Source: Gibbula magus (Eukaryota; Mollusca; Gastropoda; Trochida; Trochidae). From it: a stretch of DNA of 64,000 nt. The notes beneath the pieces are model-generated. The model saw only the letters and a list, made by a program, of their open reading frames with translations, did no database searches and had not been told where the DNA came from. The position numbers and the translations under genes are program-made. This document shows, piece by piece, positions 47,461 through 58,647 of this stretch. The stretch spans positions 46,328,358 to 46,392,357 of the forward strand of contig OW388300.1 in assembly GCA_936450465.1 (NCBI GenBank), given 5' to 3'. Position 1 is the stretch's first letter. Every line of letters begins with the position of its first letter.

Positions 47461-50400
47461 AAATTAGAATGGGGCGCATCAGAAGCTCGTTTCAGTTCTT
47501 TTACAAGTCAATCTAGAGGGGTAGCCATCCTATTCAGAGATAATTTTGAATTTGAAATTCTCAAAGAAATAAAATATAACGACAATGGCAACTTCTTAAT
47601 ACTTAAGATGAAATCAGAGAAAGAGATACTAAGTATTACAAGTGTTTATGGTCCGAATGTAGATACACCAGAATTTTATCTTGAAATAAAAAAAAAAATA
47701 CAGAGTCTAGATACTGAAACAAATATCATATGCGGAGACTTTAACCTAGTCCAAGATCAATCAAAAGATACTTTCAACTATTTACACATCAATAACCCCA
47801 AATCAAAGGAAGCTGTATTTGATATGATAGATGAACTGAATTTATATGATCCATGGCGCGAATCCAATCTAGATGTAAAAAGGTATACATGGAGAAAACC
47901 AAAACCACTGAAACAAGCACGTCTAGACTTCTTTCTCGTTAGTAGAAATCTCGAAAAGTCCATCATTACTTCGAAAATAGAGCCAAGTTATAGATCGGAT
48001 CATTCTATAATATCTATACAAATTGAATTCACATCACTTGAAAAAGGAAAAGGTTTCTGGAAATTTAACAATAGTCTGTTGCACGATCCAGATTACGTAA
48101 GCGAAGTAAAATGTATTATTAAGGATACTGTTGTACAATACCACTGTCGAGACCAGGATGGAGATAAAGTACTACAAATAAGTGAACAACTTTTTTTCGA
48201 AACACTACTATGCAATATAAGAGGCCACACGATAAAATATTCATCTCAAAAAAAGAAAGAAAGGCTTAAACTAGCAGATACATATAACGAAAAACTTGAA
48301 AACTTAGAAAAACAATTAGATCAAGCTGATATTGAAGAGACAAAAACAAAGTTGTTACAAGAAATAAACATAACAAAAGAACAACAAATTGAATTAAACA
48401 AATATAAAACAGATGGCATAATGCTGAGATCAAAAGCAAAATGGTATGAAAAAGGTGAAAAACCGACCAAATTCTTTTTATCTCTAGAAAAGCAAAATTT
48501 CGTAAACAAAGCAATAACCAGACTAGATACCGATAAAGGACAAATAAATAAAACAAAGGATATAATCAATTATACGAAGAATTACTTCCAAAACCTATAT
48601 ACAAAAAAAAATGTAAAAGAAGTTGACCTCGAAATCCTATTCAAAGATAACGAAATCCCTAGATTATCTGTTAACGATGCACTTTCCCTTGAAGGGGAAT
48701 TACAATACGACGAAGTTCTAACAGCACTGAAAAACATGAAAAATGAGAAAAGCCCAGGCCCTTCCGGTTTCACAACTGAGTTTTATAAATTCTTTTGGAA
48801 AGATGTAAATTCATATCTAATAAATTCATTGAATGCAGCATATAGAGTCGGCGAACTCTCGGTAAGTCAAAAACAAGGCCTTATAACATGCATCCCAAAA
48901 AAGGAAAAATCAAAAGAACATCTGAAAAACTTTAGACCTATTTCATTACTAAACATCTCGTATAAACTAGCTTCAGCCGTGATATCTGCACGCATTAAGA
49001 AGATACTACCCACTATAATAAGCAAAGACCAAAAGGGTTTTATGAAAGGCAGATACATAGGAGAATGTACAAGGCTAGTTAATGACATTATGGATTTTAC
49101 AGACTTTACAAACAGACCAGGACTTTTGATATTGATTGATTTTGAAAAAGCATTTGATTCGGTAGATTGGTCTTTCATCGATAAATGTTTTGATTTCTTC
49201 CATTTCGGTCCTTCTATAAAAGGTTGGTTAAAAACATTCTACAATAACATAAATTCTAGTGTTCTTGTGAATGGGTTTCCTTCAGAATTCTTCCAAATTA
49301 CACGAGGATGTAGACAAGGCGATCCTCTTTCGCCCTATATATTCCTCATTGCAGGAGAAATCCTGGCCAACATGTTGAGACATAATAAAAAGATAAAAGG
49401 AATAACAATGAAAGGTATCGAATATCTACTAACACAGTTTGCTGATGATACCACTTTAATTCTAGATGGCACAGAAACATCGTTTAGAGAAACATTAAAG
49501 GTACTCGAATTATACGCATCATTCTCTGGACTCAAAATGAATATTGACAAAACCAAAATTATCTGGATAGGCTCAAAACAATATTCAAGTTTGCAATATT
49601 GCAGAGAATACAACCTAGACTGGACTCAAAAACCCTTTGTACTATTAGGTATTCTATTTCAACATAACAAAGCAGAAATGGTAGAAAGAAACTACAAAGA
49701 TAAACTAAAGGCAATTGAAAAAGAAATGAAGCTTTGGTCTCTGAGAGACCTTACACCTTTGGAAAGAATAACCATTCTAAAAAGTTTAATACTACCAAAG
49801 CTTAACCATCTTTTCACTTCCCTTGCGAACCCAAGACAAGAAACAATAACAAATCTGCAACGCAAATGTTACTCCTTTATTTGGAAAGGCAAACCTGACA
49901 AAATTAAACGATGCTTAATGATAAAAACGTACCAGGAAGGTGGTTTGAAAATGCCTGCTTTACTTGAAACAATAAAGTCTCAGAAAATATCATGGATCAG
50001 AAGATTATATGTACAGGATTCAAACTTAAAACATCTTATATATACATCAAATGAAACGAGTATGTTAACTCCCGTTGAAATGGGACCAATTTATCTTAGG
50101 ACGCAATATATTCCTAAACTCATTAGCCCATTCTGGAAAGATGTATTTGAAGCTTGGTCAGAGTTGCAAGAGAAAATTCAATATAATCAAGACCAACTTA
50201 GTAGACAATTTATTTGGGCAAATGATAACATAACCATTGAAACTAAACCAGTAATATATGATCACTACCTACAATTTAATATTAAGTTTATAAACGACTT
50301 TATAAAATATGACAATACATTTCTATCGTATAATGAATTCGTACAATTGTACGGAGTCAAAACAAACTTTCTAGAATACGCAGGATTAATATCTTCAATG

Positions 50401-51105
50401 AAATCTTATTCCAAACGTTATTGGCAAACAATTAGCAAACAGGAAAATTTACCCTTTATCCCTCCTAACTTGGAAATACTATATAGAACTAAAAAAGGAT
50501 GTAGCATATTTTATACCCAACTCACCAAAGAGACCGCATTTCAAAAGCAAAATTACCAAATTAAATGGGAAAAGGAATTAAAAATAGACATTTCACCAGA
50601 TATGTGGAAGACATACAATTCTATACCTTTCCAAGCATCTTATAGCATCAAGCATAGGTGGTTCCAATACCGTGTTCTCCATAGAATCCTTACGACAAAT
50701 AAAGACTTATACAAATACAAACTAATAGAAACGCCACTATGTACATATTGCAACGTTGAAATAGAATCAATTATCCATCTACTATATGAATGCAGATGTG
50801 TCAAAAGGTTGTGGCAAGATCTAACGGAATGGATTGAGAAAGAAACTGACATCTGTCTAAACCTAAACGCAGATACGGTCATTCTGGGATTCACAGAAAG
50901 GAGAAATAATGTTCTAAATTTCATCATTACGTTAACAAAAGAATACATCTACCATCGAAAATTGGCAAATATAATACCGTCTATAAGTGGTCTGAAACCA
51001 AAATTAAGATTAAATTACCAATTACATAAATCCAATGCTTATACACAGTGTAAATATGACTCATTTGTCTCATTCTGGTCATCCTGCCACAATCTATTCA
51101 TGTAG
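47461..51105 (+). CDS. LINE ORF2: endonuclease (partial), reverse transcriptase, CCHC
   Basis: Long open frame of about 1,214 codons inside the element. The in-frame ATG at 47422 lies in flanking host sequence, so the apparent N-terminus is not the element's own. From the N-terminus: APE-type endonuclease remnant with GDFN (near 47734) and RSDHS (near 47992); reverse transcriptase with FRPISLLNISYK, LIDFEKAFDSVDW, RGCRQGDPLSPY and the catalytic FADD (near 49438); and a C-terminal zinc knuckle CTYC-x8-H-x4-C (near 50740), as in L1/Tx1 elements. The missing first endonuclease residues should prevent autonomous retrotransposition of this copy. Confidence 0.92.
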   Translation, partial: KLEWGASEARFSSFTSQSRGVAILFRDNFEFEILKEIKYNDNGNFLILKMKSEKEILSITSVYGPNVDTPEFYLEIKKKIQSLDTETNIICGDFNLVQDQSKDTFNYLHINNPKSKEAVFDMIDELNLYDPWRESNLDVKRYTWRKPKPLKQARLDFFLVSRNLEKSIITSKIEPSYRSDHSIISIQIEFTSLEKGKGFWKFNNSLLHDPDYVSEVKCIIKDTVVQYHCRDQDGDKVLQISEQLFFETLLCNIRGHTIKYSSQKKKERLKLADTYNEKLENLEKQLDQADIEETKTKLLQEINITKEQQIELNKYKTDGIMLRSKAKWYEKGEKPTKFFLSLEKQNFVNKAITRLDTDKGQINKTKDIINYTKNYFQNLYTKKNVKEVDLEILFKDNEIPRLSVNDALSLEGELQYDEVLTALKNMKNEKSPGPSGFTTEFYKFFWKDVNSYLINSLNAAYRVGELSVSQKQGLITCIPKKEKSKEHLKNFRPISLLNISYKLASAVISARIKKILPTIISKDQKGFMKGRYIGECTRLVNDIMDFTDFTNRPGLLILIDFEKAFDSVDWSFIDKCFDFFHFGPSIKGWLKTFYNNINSSVLVNGFPSEFFQITRGCRQGDPLSPYIFLIAGEILANMLRHNKKIKGITMKGIEYLLTQFADDTTLILDGTETSFRETLKVLELYASFSGLKMNIDKTKIIWIGSKQYSSLQYCREYNLDWTQKPFVLLGILFQHNKAEMVERNYKDKLKAIEKEMKLWSLRDLTPLERITILKSLILPKLNHLFTSLANPRQETITNLQRKCYSFIWKGKPDKIKRCLMIKTYQEGGLKMPALLETIKSQKISWIRRLYVQDSNLKHLIYTSNETSMLTPVEMGPIYLRTQYIPKLISPFWKDVFEAWSELQEKIQYNQDQLSRQFIWANDNITIETKPVIYDHYLQFNIKFINDFIKYDNTFLSYNEFVQLYGVKTNFLEYAGLISSMKSYSKRYWQTISKQENLPFIPPNLEILYRTKKGCSIFYTQLTKETAFQKQNYQIKWEKELKIDISPDMWKTYNSIPFQASYSIKHRWFQYRVLHRILTTNKDLYKYKLIETPLCTYCNVEIESIIHLLYECRCVKRLWQDLTEWIEKETDICLNLNADTVILGFTERRNNVLNFIITLTKEYIYHRKLANIIPSISGLKPKLRLNYQLHKSNAYTQCKYDSFVSFWSSCHNLFM

Positions 51106-51226
51106 AAGAATTTTCATGTCAAATGTTTTGTACCATTTATTGTGATAATACTATGAAATGAAAATGAAAAATGCTGTACCCTGTGAAAAGAAATAAAGTG
51201 ATAAAAAAAATAAAAATAAAAAAAAA
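47461..51226 (+). mobile_element. 5'-truncated L1/Tx1-type LINE
   Basis: The element starts abruptly within the endonuclease reading frame and ends in an A-rich tail (AAATAAAGTGATAAAAAAAA...). It is enclosed by the 440-bp direct repeats. ORF1 and the first part of the endonuclease are absent. The open frame is undamaged, so the insertion is recent. Confidence 0.92.
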
Positions 51227-51666
51227 CCTTTTATAAAGTAAGAGAGTAGGTACAGAAAGGTATATGTCTTTCTAACGCTAATTCTAAGCGATACACGCCT
51301 CTCTGGTATGCACCATAATTATTCACCTGAGTTGATTACTGTAACAATGCACTAAAACAGTTGTCAAGTTTATGAGGATACATACGTTTATAATTGGAAG
51401 CAATTCCAGGAGATTTGGAATACATGTCACTGCATGGTTACATGCATGTACGAAAATAAGGTTGAACTGTGGATCTGTGTAATTCCCTCCTCTATCACGG
51501 TCACTTTCCAACATTTGTTCTTGACAGATCGTAGACCATGCGTCATTCATGAAAACAATTCCTCGACTAGATTGTGAAGGTCAATGCTTGAAACTTGGAG
51601 CTGGCTAAGAATTTGTGAAATTTACAAATGAACGCACAGTGTACGTACCTATCATCTATACATTTC
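51227..51666. repeat. 440-bp direct repeat, right of LINE
   Basis: Second copy of 47021-47460. It follows the A-rich tail directly. A 75-codon minus-strand ORF occurs identically in both copies, but I see no reason to call it a gene. Confidence 0.95.
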
Positions 51667-51874
51667 TCCGCAAAACCTGGCTGATTTCAATCATATGTCA
51701 CCCCGTAGATAACGTTATTAGCTCTTTTTATTCGAAAATCGACCACGAAAACCTCTCTCGTGATCGTTTTTCGACACCCATTCCAATGAATTATCTTTTG
51801 TACCTTCTTTTTATTTACGGTTTATTTACGATATCGAATTCCCGTGCTTTTATTGCAGTGAAGAGATCAATAGT

Positions 51875-52210
51875 TGTGGAGCACAGCGGTGTATTGGTTA
51901 TCATGCTTGCCTCTCACGCAAACGGCCCGGGTTCGAATCCCGGTGGAGACACCAAAAATTTGTGGCCTGGGCCATATACTGTGTTGTGCCTCTGGGCAAG
52001 GCGCTTCATCCACATTGCACTCAGTCCATCCAGCTGTTAAAATGGGAACCTGAACACGGGGGGTACGAACCCATATGGTCGCGTGGAGCACTTAGTAGCG
52101 ACACAGAAAGTACAATTCCTTCAGGGTAATAATGTACCGCCATTGAGCAGTGCTTGCACTGGATATTAGGCTTTGCAATATACATTATGGTATTAGTAGT
52201 ATTTATTTAA
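51875..52210 (+). mobile_element. tRNA-derived SINE with conserved central domain
   Basis: The head has TATTGGTTATCATGCTTGCC and CGGGTTCGAATCCCGGTGGA (B box, tRNA-Glu-like CTC loop). It is followed by GCCTCTGGGCAAGGCGCTTC...CAGCTGTTAAAATGGGAACC, a body I recall from invertebrate tRNA-SINEs. The 5' acceptor strand does not pair, so it is not a tRNA gene. Confidence 0.75.
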
Positions 52211-53835
52211 AAGTCCATATACATGAACTTCTAAAATGCCTCTTAAAGAAGTAGTTCTGATGGTTCTTATGGTTATCTTCCATGACAACTTTTGTTAAAC
52301 ACGCAGACCATTTAGCTACGCTTGATTAAAAGCTTGGAAGATTCAGCAAGGGGTAGAACACATAAAATCTCTGGTATTGAGTATTTGATAATGAAGAAGA
52401 TATTATAGCAACATTATATGTGAGAAAAGACCGGAATTTCGGGACTACAACTTCTTCATTGTGAACAATGTGGCATTTCGGAGTACAAACTTCACCAGAT
52501 AGAGGTGCAAGCATACAATCCGAAACGCTTTGTATTTCACTGCAGTGCAATTGTAATTGAAATAAATGTAAGAATTAACTCCAAAACGTCGTCTTGTCTC
52601 CCGTTTGCCAAGTTGTAAGCATACACTACGAAACGTCGTTTTTCATATTTGATATACTCCGAAATGTAACGATTTTATCACTACAAACGTTGATATCCCG
52701 CTGTCCTGTTTCTGCATTGCACTCCAATGTCATGTAATCTAATGTATTTTTTTAAAATTCCCCTCAAAATGTGCATTGAAGCTGTATAGTTCATTATAGA
52801 ATGATTTGAATTTGAAATTCAGTTTCTAAATATTTTGAAACATTATAAACTGAATTAATCGTAGTAAACTTTGCATGCTCACATACTGTCTGAAGATTGC
52901 GTCACTTATGAGTGACATAGAAGTATGTATACCCCTCTTAGCTGATTATTTTAAAACATAATAACATATGATCAGTTCAGATCAAATTATCAAGTTATGA
53001 CACTCTGAAGATGGCATCAATTTTAGTGACCATGGCCCCTATTTTCGAGACTACCTTAATGCTAAGAGAGCTTCGAAAATATGTGTCCTAGTAAAACGTA
53101 AAACCACTCACATTTAATTATCATAAAACGTAATAAAATACATAATGATTGTGAAAGTGCCGACCAATCATGCTAATGAGTTTCAAACAATTCCAAGATT
53201 GCATCATATAAATTCAGCTGGCATTATGTAAAACCACCGCAATATTACGAATTCGAAAAAAATCATACAATGAGAAGATCAATCAATGTTACGACCAATC
53301 CTATTAACAATGAGTAATAGATTTACCAAAATTTCACATTTTAATACAGTTACGGTGTGCCACCCCCAAACTACTAGCCTATCCTATACTGTGTATTTGC
53401 ACTGTCATTACCAAACCCTGTGACAATCTGTCTTTTTGATCATGATTGATTGTAATGGAGATGTGGGCTGGTTGATACCTGGGACGCCTAGTCCCTCCTG
53501 TACATGAATGTAGCAAGTCCGTTAGTAGACAAAGTCTACCCACACAGTCAATCTTACATACCTACTGACATAAAGTCGTCACAAACCCTATTTCCTTTTC
53601 AGATGAACTGACAGTTATTTATTACCATAAACTCAACACTATTATCGGTAATCTATTATTTTTCGTAATACTACAAATTACAAACACAAATTAATAATAT
53701 TTTCCATAAACGTCTCTGAAATTAAATGTATATCAATATCATATTGACAACATGTTTGTATAGCTTTCTATTCCAATTTCATATTCATCAACTTCCGACA
53801 GAACATTATTGCTTTTACATTGATCTATAATATAA
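52211..53835. other. Stretch without recognised features
   Basis: AT-rich; only short random ORFs, no repeat family seen. Confidence 0.4.
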
Positions 53836-53840
53836 TGTTA

Positions 53841-53952
53841 TTAATTAAGTATTTCCGTATTGGCCCAGTTACAGGTCCGTTGTATTGGCCCGAGACGAAG
53901 TACAACGGACCTCGGACCTGTAACTCGGCCATTACGGAATTACTTAATTAAT
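53841..53952. repeat. Hairpin with ~50-bp arms
   Basis: TTAATTAAGTATTTCCGTAT / ATTACGGAATTACTTAATTAA and TTACAGGTCCGTTGTA / TACAACGGACCTCGGACCTGTAA pair around 53895. Confidence 0.85.
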
Positions 53953-54104
53953 GACAATTTTATTAATTGACCTCTTTTCATTCTATTTGCACAACACTAA
54001 ACATATCATTGATATTGAAATAATAATTAAAGATATCGTGGGTCAAAGTTCTGAAGCGACAACTTCCGGCTTTCACCAAATGTGCGACTGCGCTTGCTCA
54101 GACT

Positions 54105-54168
54105 CATATTGGCCCAGTTTGTCTTGTATTGGCCCAGTTTGTCCGTATTGGCCCAGTTGTCGAATCAT
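54105..54168 (+). repeat. Three TATTGGCCCAGTTTGTC units
   Basis: Short direct repeats that share TATTGGCCCAGTT with the hairpin at 53841-53952; probably parts of one element. Confidence 0.75.
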
Positions 54169-54587
54169 ATGGTCTAGGCCGTAATTGCCGTATACGTGCC
54201 ATAATATTGATAGTTAATTAATAATATGGAATATATCATCTTCTGTATTAAACTGACATCAACTTGGTTCAATGTATATGCTCCCATTTAAACATTTGTG
54301 TAAGTAAGAGCGGCATTAACATTTGTCAAATAGTTTTGTTTGCCAACTGAATAAAATGCCTTTGAACAAATAAAATACAAATGGAGCATTTCGTCTTAAA
54401 GTTTCCACCAGAACTCGGATTTTCGAAGCATTGATTGATATATTTGTATATATACACATTATTTAAGCACTACCCCATAACGAACACTAAAATGGTTGAC
54501 ATGTGGGAGCGTAGTCAAATAGAATCTAGATTTAAAGAAGCTTCGTTTAGTTCCATTATTTACATATGAAATATACTTGATAAAGTT

Positions 54588-54948
54588 TTAAAGGTGCAGT
54601 AGCACGTTTTTTTCGCTCAAATAAGTCGATGAAATGTATTTTAAAAATAATGTCACCAATAGTAAAATACCCTTCTCTCTTCGGAAAATCAAGTTAAAAA
54701 ATTAGTGTACATGGTTCCGCAAAGCCATGGGAAACGTTTTTTGTCATTCGAAATAATAAATTGTCTTCACAATAAAATGGCCGCCATGCATATTTTGCTT
54801 CATACGCAACACTGTTATTACCACTACGGTTATTATTGGTTCGTATAATAAGATGTTTTACCCTCAAAAGTAAATCTAAATGACATAAATTATCATTATA
54901 AATGGATTTTTTTTTAAATTGATAAAAAACGTGCTACTGCCCCTTTAA
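54588..54948. mobile_element. TTAA-flanked MITE, copy 3
   Basis: TTAA at 54588 and 54945; ends AGGTGCAGTAGCACG / CGTGCTACTGCCCCT; interior as in 4928-5289. Confidence 0.8.
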
Positions 54949-55494
54949 AACAGAAATTTATAGTTTAAAAACTTTACATTTTGTGAAATATACATGAAAA
55001 CAAATGAAGCGAAATAAGATGACGTCACAAGTTTAATTTATTAAGCTTTATTTAATGGACAAATACACTTCATCTAGTTTTGCGATTGACTGTGTCAAAA
55101 ATTAAGAAAACTTAGAATTCAGTTTACAAATACACGGTTTTGTGGGTTTTGCTCCGAGTAATGCGTAATCAACCTGTGCTAAAACTATAATTAAAAACCG
55201 ATAATCTCAAATACTCAAGGTACATAAAATAATCAATTAGGACTAATTAATTAAAACTCTCGTCTTTGCAATGCAACAATTAAAAACCCATTGTTGTAAC
55301 ATTTGCAGTTATTCTTATGAAACGACTGAATTAACTAGTAAAATTAAAGGGAACGCTTAACTGATAGAGGGGTGTGTAGCTGAAGTAATCCATATTGTGT
55401 GTCTTCTTTCAATGTAGTTTATCCCCCCGGAATCTATACTTTAGATAATTTTATTGGTACTTACTTTGACAAATGTCAATAACCGACTTTATTA

Positions 55495-56290
55495 TGTGGT
55501 GAACTACGGCATTTATGAGTTAAAATAAAATCCGTATTTTCACTGAGTGAAATAACATGTTATTCCACTCAGTGAAATAATACTGTCAATCATATGACGT
55601 CATCGTATCAATAGGATGACGTCATAGGATGGCCGTGGAAAGTAAGGCGATCTCGGAGGCTCTATTCAGAAAATGAACGTCATTAACGAACTATGCATAC
55701 TTTCTTAAATCTAATAAATAGAACATTTGACATGTCTCGTCGAATACCATGCATGTATATCTCATCTCGTGAAGTAGAAATACTATATTTACGTTTGTGG
55801 CTGCGCCACTCGTGAACATATACATTTCTACTTCACTCGATGAGATATACATGGTATTCGACGAACAATGTCACATATCCTACATCTCTTAAATGTACAT
55901 ATAAAGGTATGGACGTGTCCGGGACACTGTAGTCAGACATTGTAAACCTATGTAATGCAAATTCTTCTAGTCGCTTAAGAAATGGATTTATTAGATTTTC
56001 AGTGTTGAAATACGGCATTTATCAGTTAGAATATAATCCGTATTTTCAATGGGTGAAATAACATGTTATTCTCCTAAGTGAAATAATAATTTCAATCATA
56101 TGACGTCATCGTAAGAATAGGATGACGTCACAAGATGACCATGGAAAAGCACAGCGATCTTGGATGCTCTATTCATGAAATGAACGTCATTAACGAACTA
56201 TGCCTAATGTACGATTTCTCATGAAGTAGAACTCATACGTTTACACTCGTAACATGGTATTCGACGGGGAATGTCAAATGACCTCTATGT
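55495..56290 (+). repeat. ~510-bp tandem duplication with TGACGTCA palindromes
   Basis: 55503-55700 and 56013-56215 align (TACGGCATTTAT, AATAACATGTTATTC, CATATGACGTCATCGTA, AGGATGACGTCA, GAACGTCATTAACGAACTAT). The second unit is shorter because the central hairpin is partly lost. Confidence 0.8.
55724..55872. repeat. Hairpin within the tandem duplication
   Basis: CGTCGAATACCATGCATGTA / TACATGGTATTCGACG and TATCTCATCTCGTGAAGTAG / CTACTTCACTCGATGAGATA pair about 55800. Confidence 0.82.
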
Positions 56291-56440
56291 TTTAATATTT
56301 TACGCAAATGTGGTTTAACCGGATTAATCATTTGACTATTACCCTTCCACAATATAAAGTCGTAACATAGAAATAATAATGATAATGCGTACCGATTGAA
56401 GCAGGGTCACGAGCCTACTATCACGCTTGAAATATTTTAT

Positions 56441-57110
56441 GAACGCTTGTTTCGTTTCGTTAGCACTGAAGACTGTATGTGTTGACAATCCAGAATCAAG
56501 TCCAGAATCAAGTCGGGTCAGTAGTTGTGCGAACATAAAAAGAATTACTACTGTACAACTTTGACCGGTAATGTTTCAGTGTTTTGTGAATACACTTAAC
56601 TACAAACGAGTAAATACTCGACACGACTGGTAACGTGGATAAATTTAACTCTAAACGGGTTAGTGATTGACTTTATATGACTTTTNNNNNNNNNNNNNNN
56701 NNNNNNNNNNNNNNNNNNNNNNNNNNNNNNNNNNNNNNNNNNNNNNNNNNNNNNNNNNNNNNNNNNNNNNNNNNNNNNNNNNNNNNNNNNNNNNNNNNNN
56801 NNNNNNNNNNNNNNNNNNNNNNNNNNNNNNNNNNNNNNNNNNNNNNNNNNNNNNNNNNNNNNNNNNNNNNNNNNNNNNNNNNNNNTGAACGCTTGTTTCG
56901 ATTCGTTAGCACTGAAGACTGCATGTCGGGTCGGTAGTTGTGCGAACATAACAAGAATTACTACTGTATAATTTTGACCGGTAATGTTTTAGTGTTTTGT
57001 GATTACATTTAACTACAAACGAGTTAATTCTCGACACGAATGGCCATGTATTAGGAACTTATGAATAAATTTAACTCTAAAGGAGTTAGTGATTGACTTT
57101 TTATTACTTA
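56441..57110 (+). repeat. Tandem duplication interrupted by an assembly gap
   Basis: GAACGCTTGTTTCG...GTTAGTGATTGACTTT occurs at 56441-56685 and again from 56886. The N run lies exactly between the two copies. Confidence 0.85.
56686..56885. other. Assembly gap (200 N)
   Basis: Exactly 200 N bases, probably a placeholder length. True content unknown. Confidence 1.
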
Positions 57111-57847
57111 TTCTCCTCAATACCATTGAGAGAGAGACGTACTTTAATCAGTATTGGAGGCCGCGTGGCCCGGAGTACAAATACTCTTACTTGTATATTG
57201 TAATATGAATATAAATGTACATTTTGATGTAGGAGATTAACTATATTAGCATTATTATTGTATATTTGGTATGCGTTATATTACAATTACGACTGTGATG
57301 TCTCTGTATGATAAAGGAATCAGCCAATACAGGCTTTACACAATAGAGGTGGGTTTCCTCACCTTTACAGAGAACAGAGAACACGAATCTTTTACAGAAA
57401 AATGAAGATATAGTTTTAAAAAAGTAATGTGTTGAGATAAATAAATCATGAAACAGATGATTAACAGGGTATCAGCGTTTAGCTATTGATGAAATATGTG
57501 AACAGGCACATGATTTTGATAAGTGATCTATCCTGAAGAAATATATTGCTGAAAAACACGTGATTCATTGTTTAACAAGCACCGGCAGTCAATAGACATA
57601 TTCCATACAGAGTAAGTACTTGAGCAATAAAAGATTCAGCTAAAACAATTAAAACAATTTGACTCATCACATGTTGATTATTTCCGTAATAAAACAAGAA
57701 CAAATAAACGAATAAAACTATGTACAATGCTGAAAGCAGTGCTCTTCGTAATTTCTTATGTGAATCAATGACATGCAGTTATGTTCTGTTTTCTATGTTA
57801 ACTATCAAATGAGGAACTGTTGAAAGATCCCTGTTGACAACGAATGC

Positions 57848-57928
<81 letters not shown>
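57848..57928. repeat. (TA)n microsatellite
   Basis: About 40 dinucleotide units. Confidence 0.97.
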
Positions 57929-58168
57929 CCCGAGGACGTAGATCAATACATAGAAGTAGTTAATAATACCTGCTGAAATTAAAATTTATTTTCAATTATT
58001 TGTATGTAAACCAGATATTGACATTATGAAAGATATATGTAAAAGATGTATCATGTTCCCAATAATATAGCAGCGTTATAAATGGAAATGTCAAGAATAC
58101 TTACGGAAATAGATACGATGACCTGTGACACTATTGAATTTATGTTTGTATATATAAAATAGATATAA

Positions 58169-58277
58169 ATGAACCAACTTTTCGTATTGGTCGTTTGTTC
58201 AGTGTTATGTGATGTGACCGTTACAGAAAGAACTCGTAAACAACATGGGAAAATTGCAGCATTTTCATCTTGTCAAA
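58169..58277 (+). CDS. Possible orphan first exon with signal peptide
   Basis: ATG at 58169-58171 reads MNQLFVLVVCSVLCDVTVTE, then RTRKQHGKIAAFSSCQ, to a consensus donor GTAAGG at 58278. It leaves phase 1, which does not fit the glycosyltransferase exon at 58648 (phase 0). It is either an exon of another small secreted protein or chance. Confidence 0.22.
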
Positions 58278-58647
58278 GTAAGGCACGCCATTAATTTCTG
58301 TTGTCTGTTGTTGTTTTATTTAACAATTCAAATAATTTAATGACTTAATGATGATACCAGCTGTGTTGCATGGTCTATAACATTATATTTTTTAAACACC
58401 CAACCTATTTCATAGATGAATATTACTTGTAAGGGAGGAATCTTGGTTTTCACAATGTTTATTAAACAAATTTGTTTTTATTGTTTACTGATTTTAGCTG
58501 ATTTACGGAGCTAAATTGTACTGCCTCACATGTTCATTGTTTTATGATGATTATAGATCAGTGGTTAATTCACTATTGTCTTGATACCTGTCCACATAGT
58601 ATTGGCAATGTACCTTATTGCATATTCTGCACATTGCATATTTCCAG

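Noticed and set aside
51880..51955. Functional tRNA-Glu gene
   Set aside because: T arm and B box are good, but the 5' acceptor strand does not pair with GGAGACACC and a SINE body follows directly.
51615..52040. 141-codon ORF across the right 440-bp repeat and the SINE
   Set aside because: Contains SINE-derived ...NGPGSNPGGDT, a typical false ORF over a B box.
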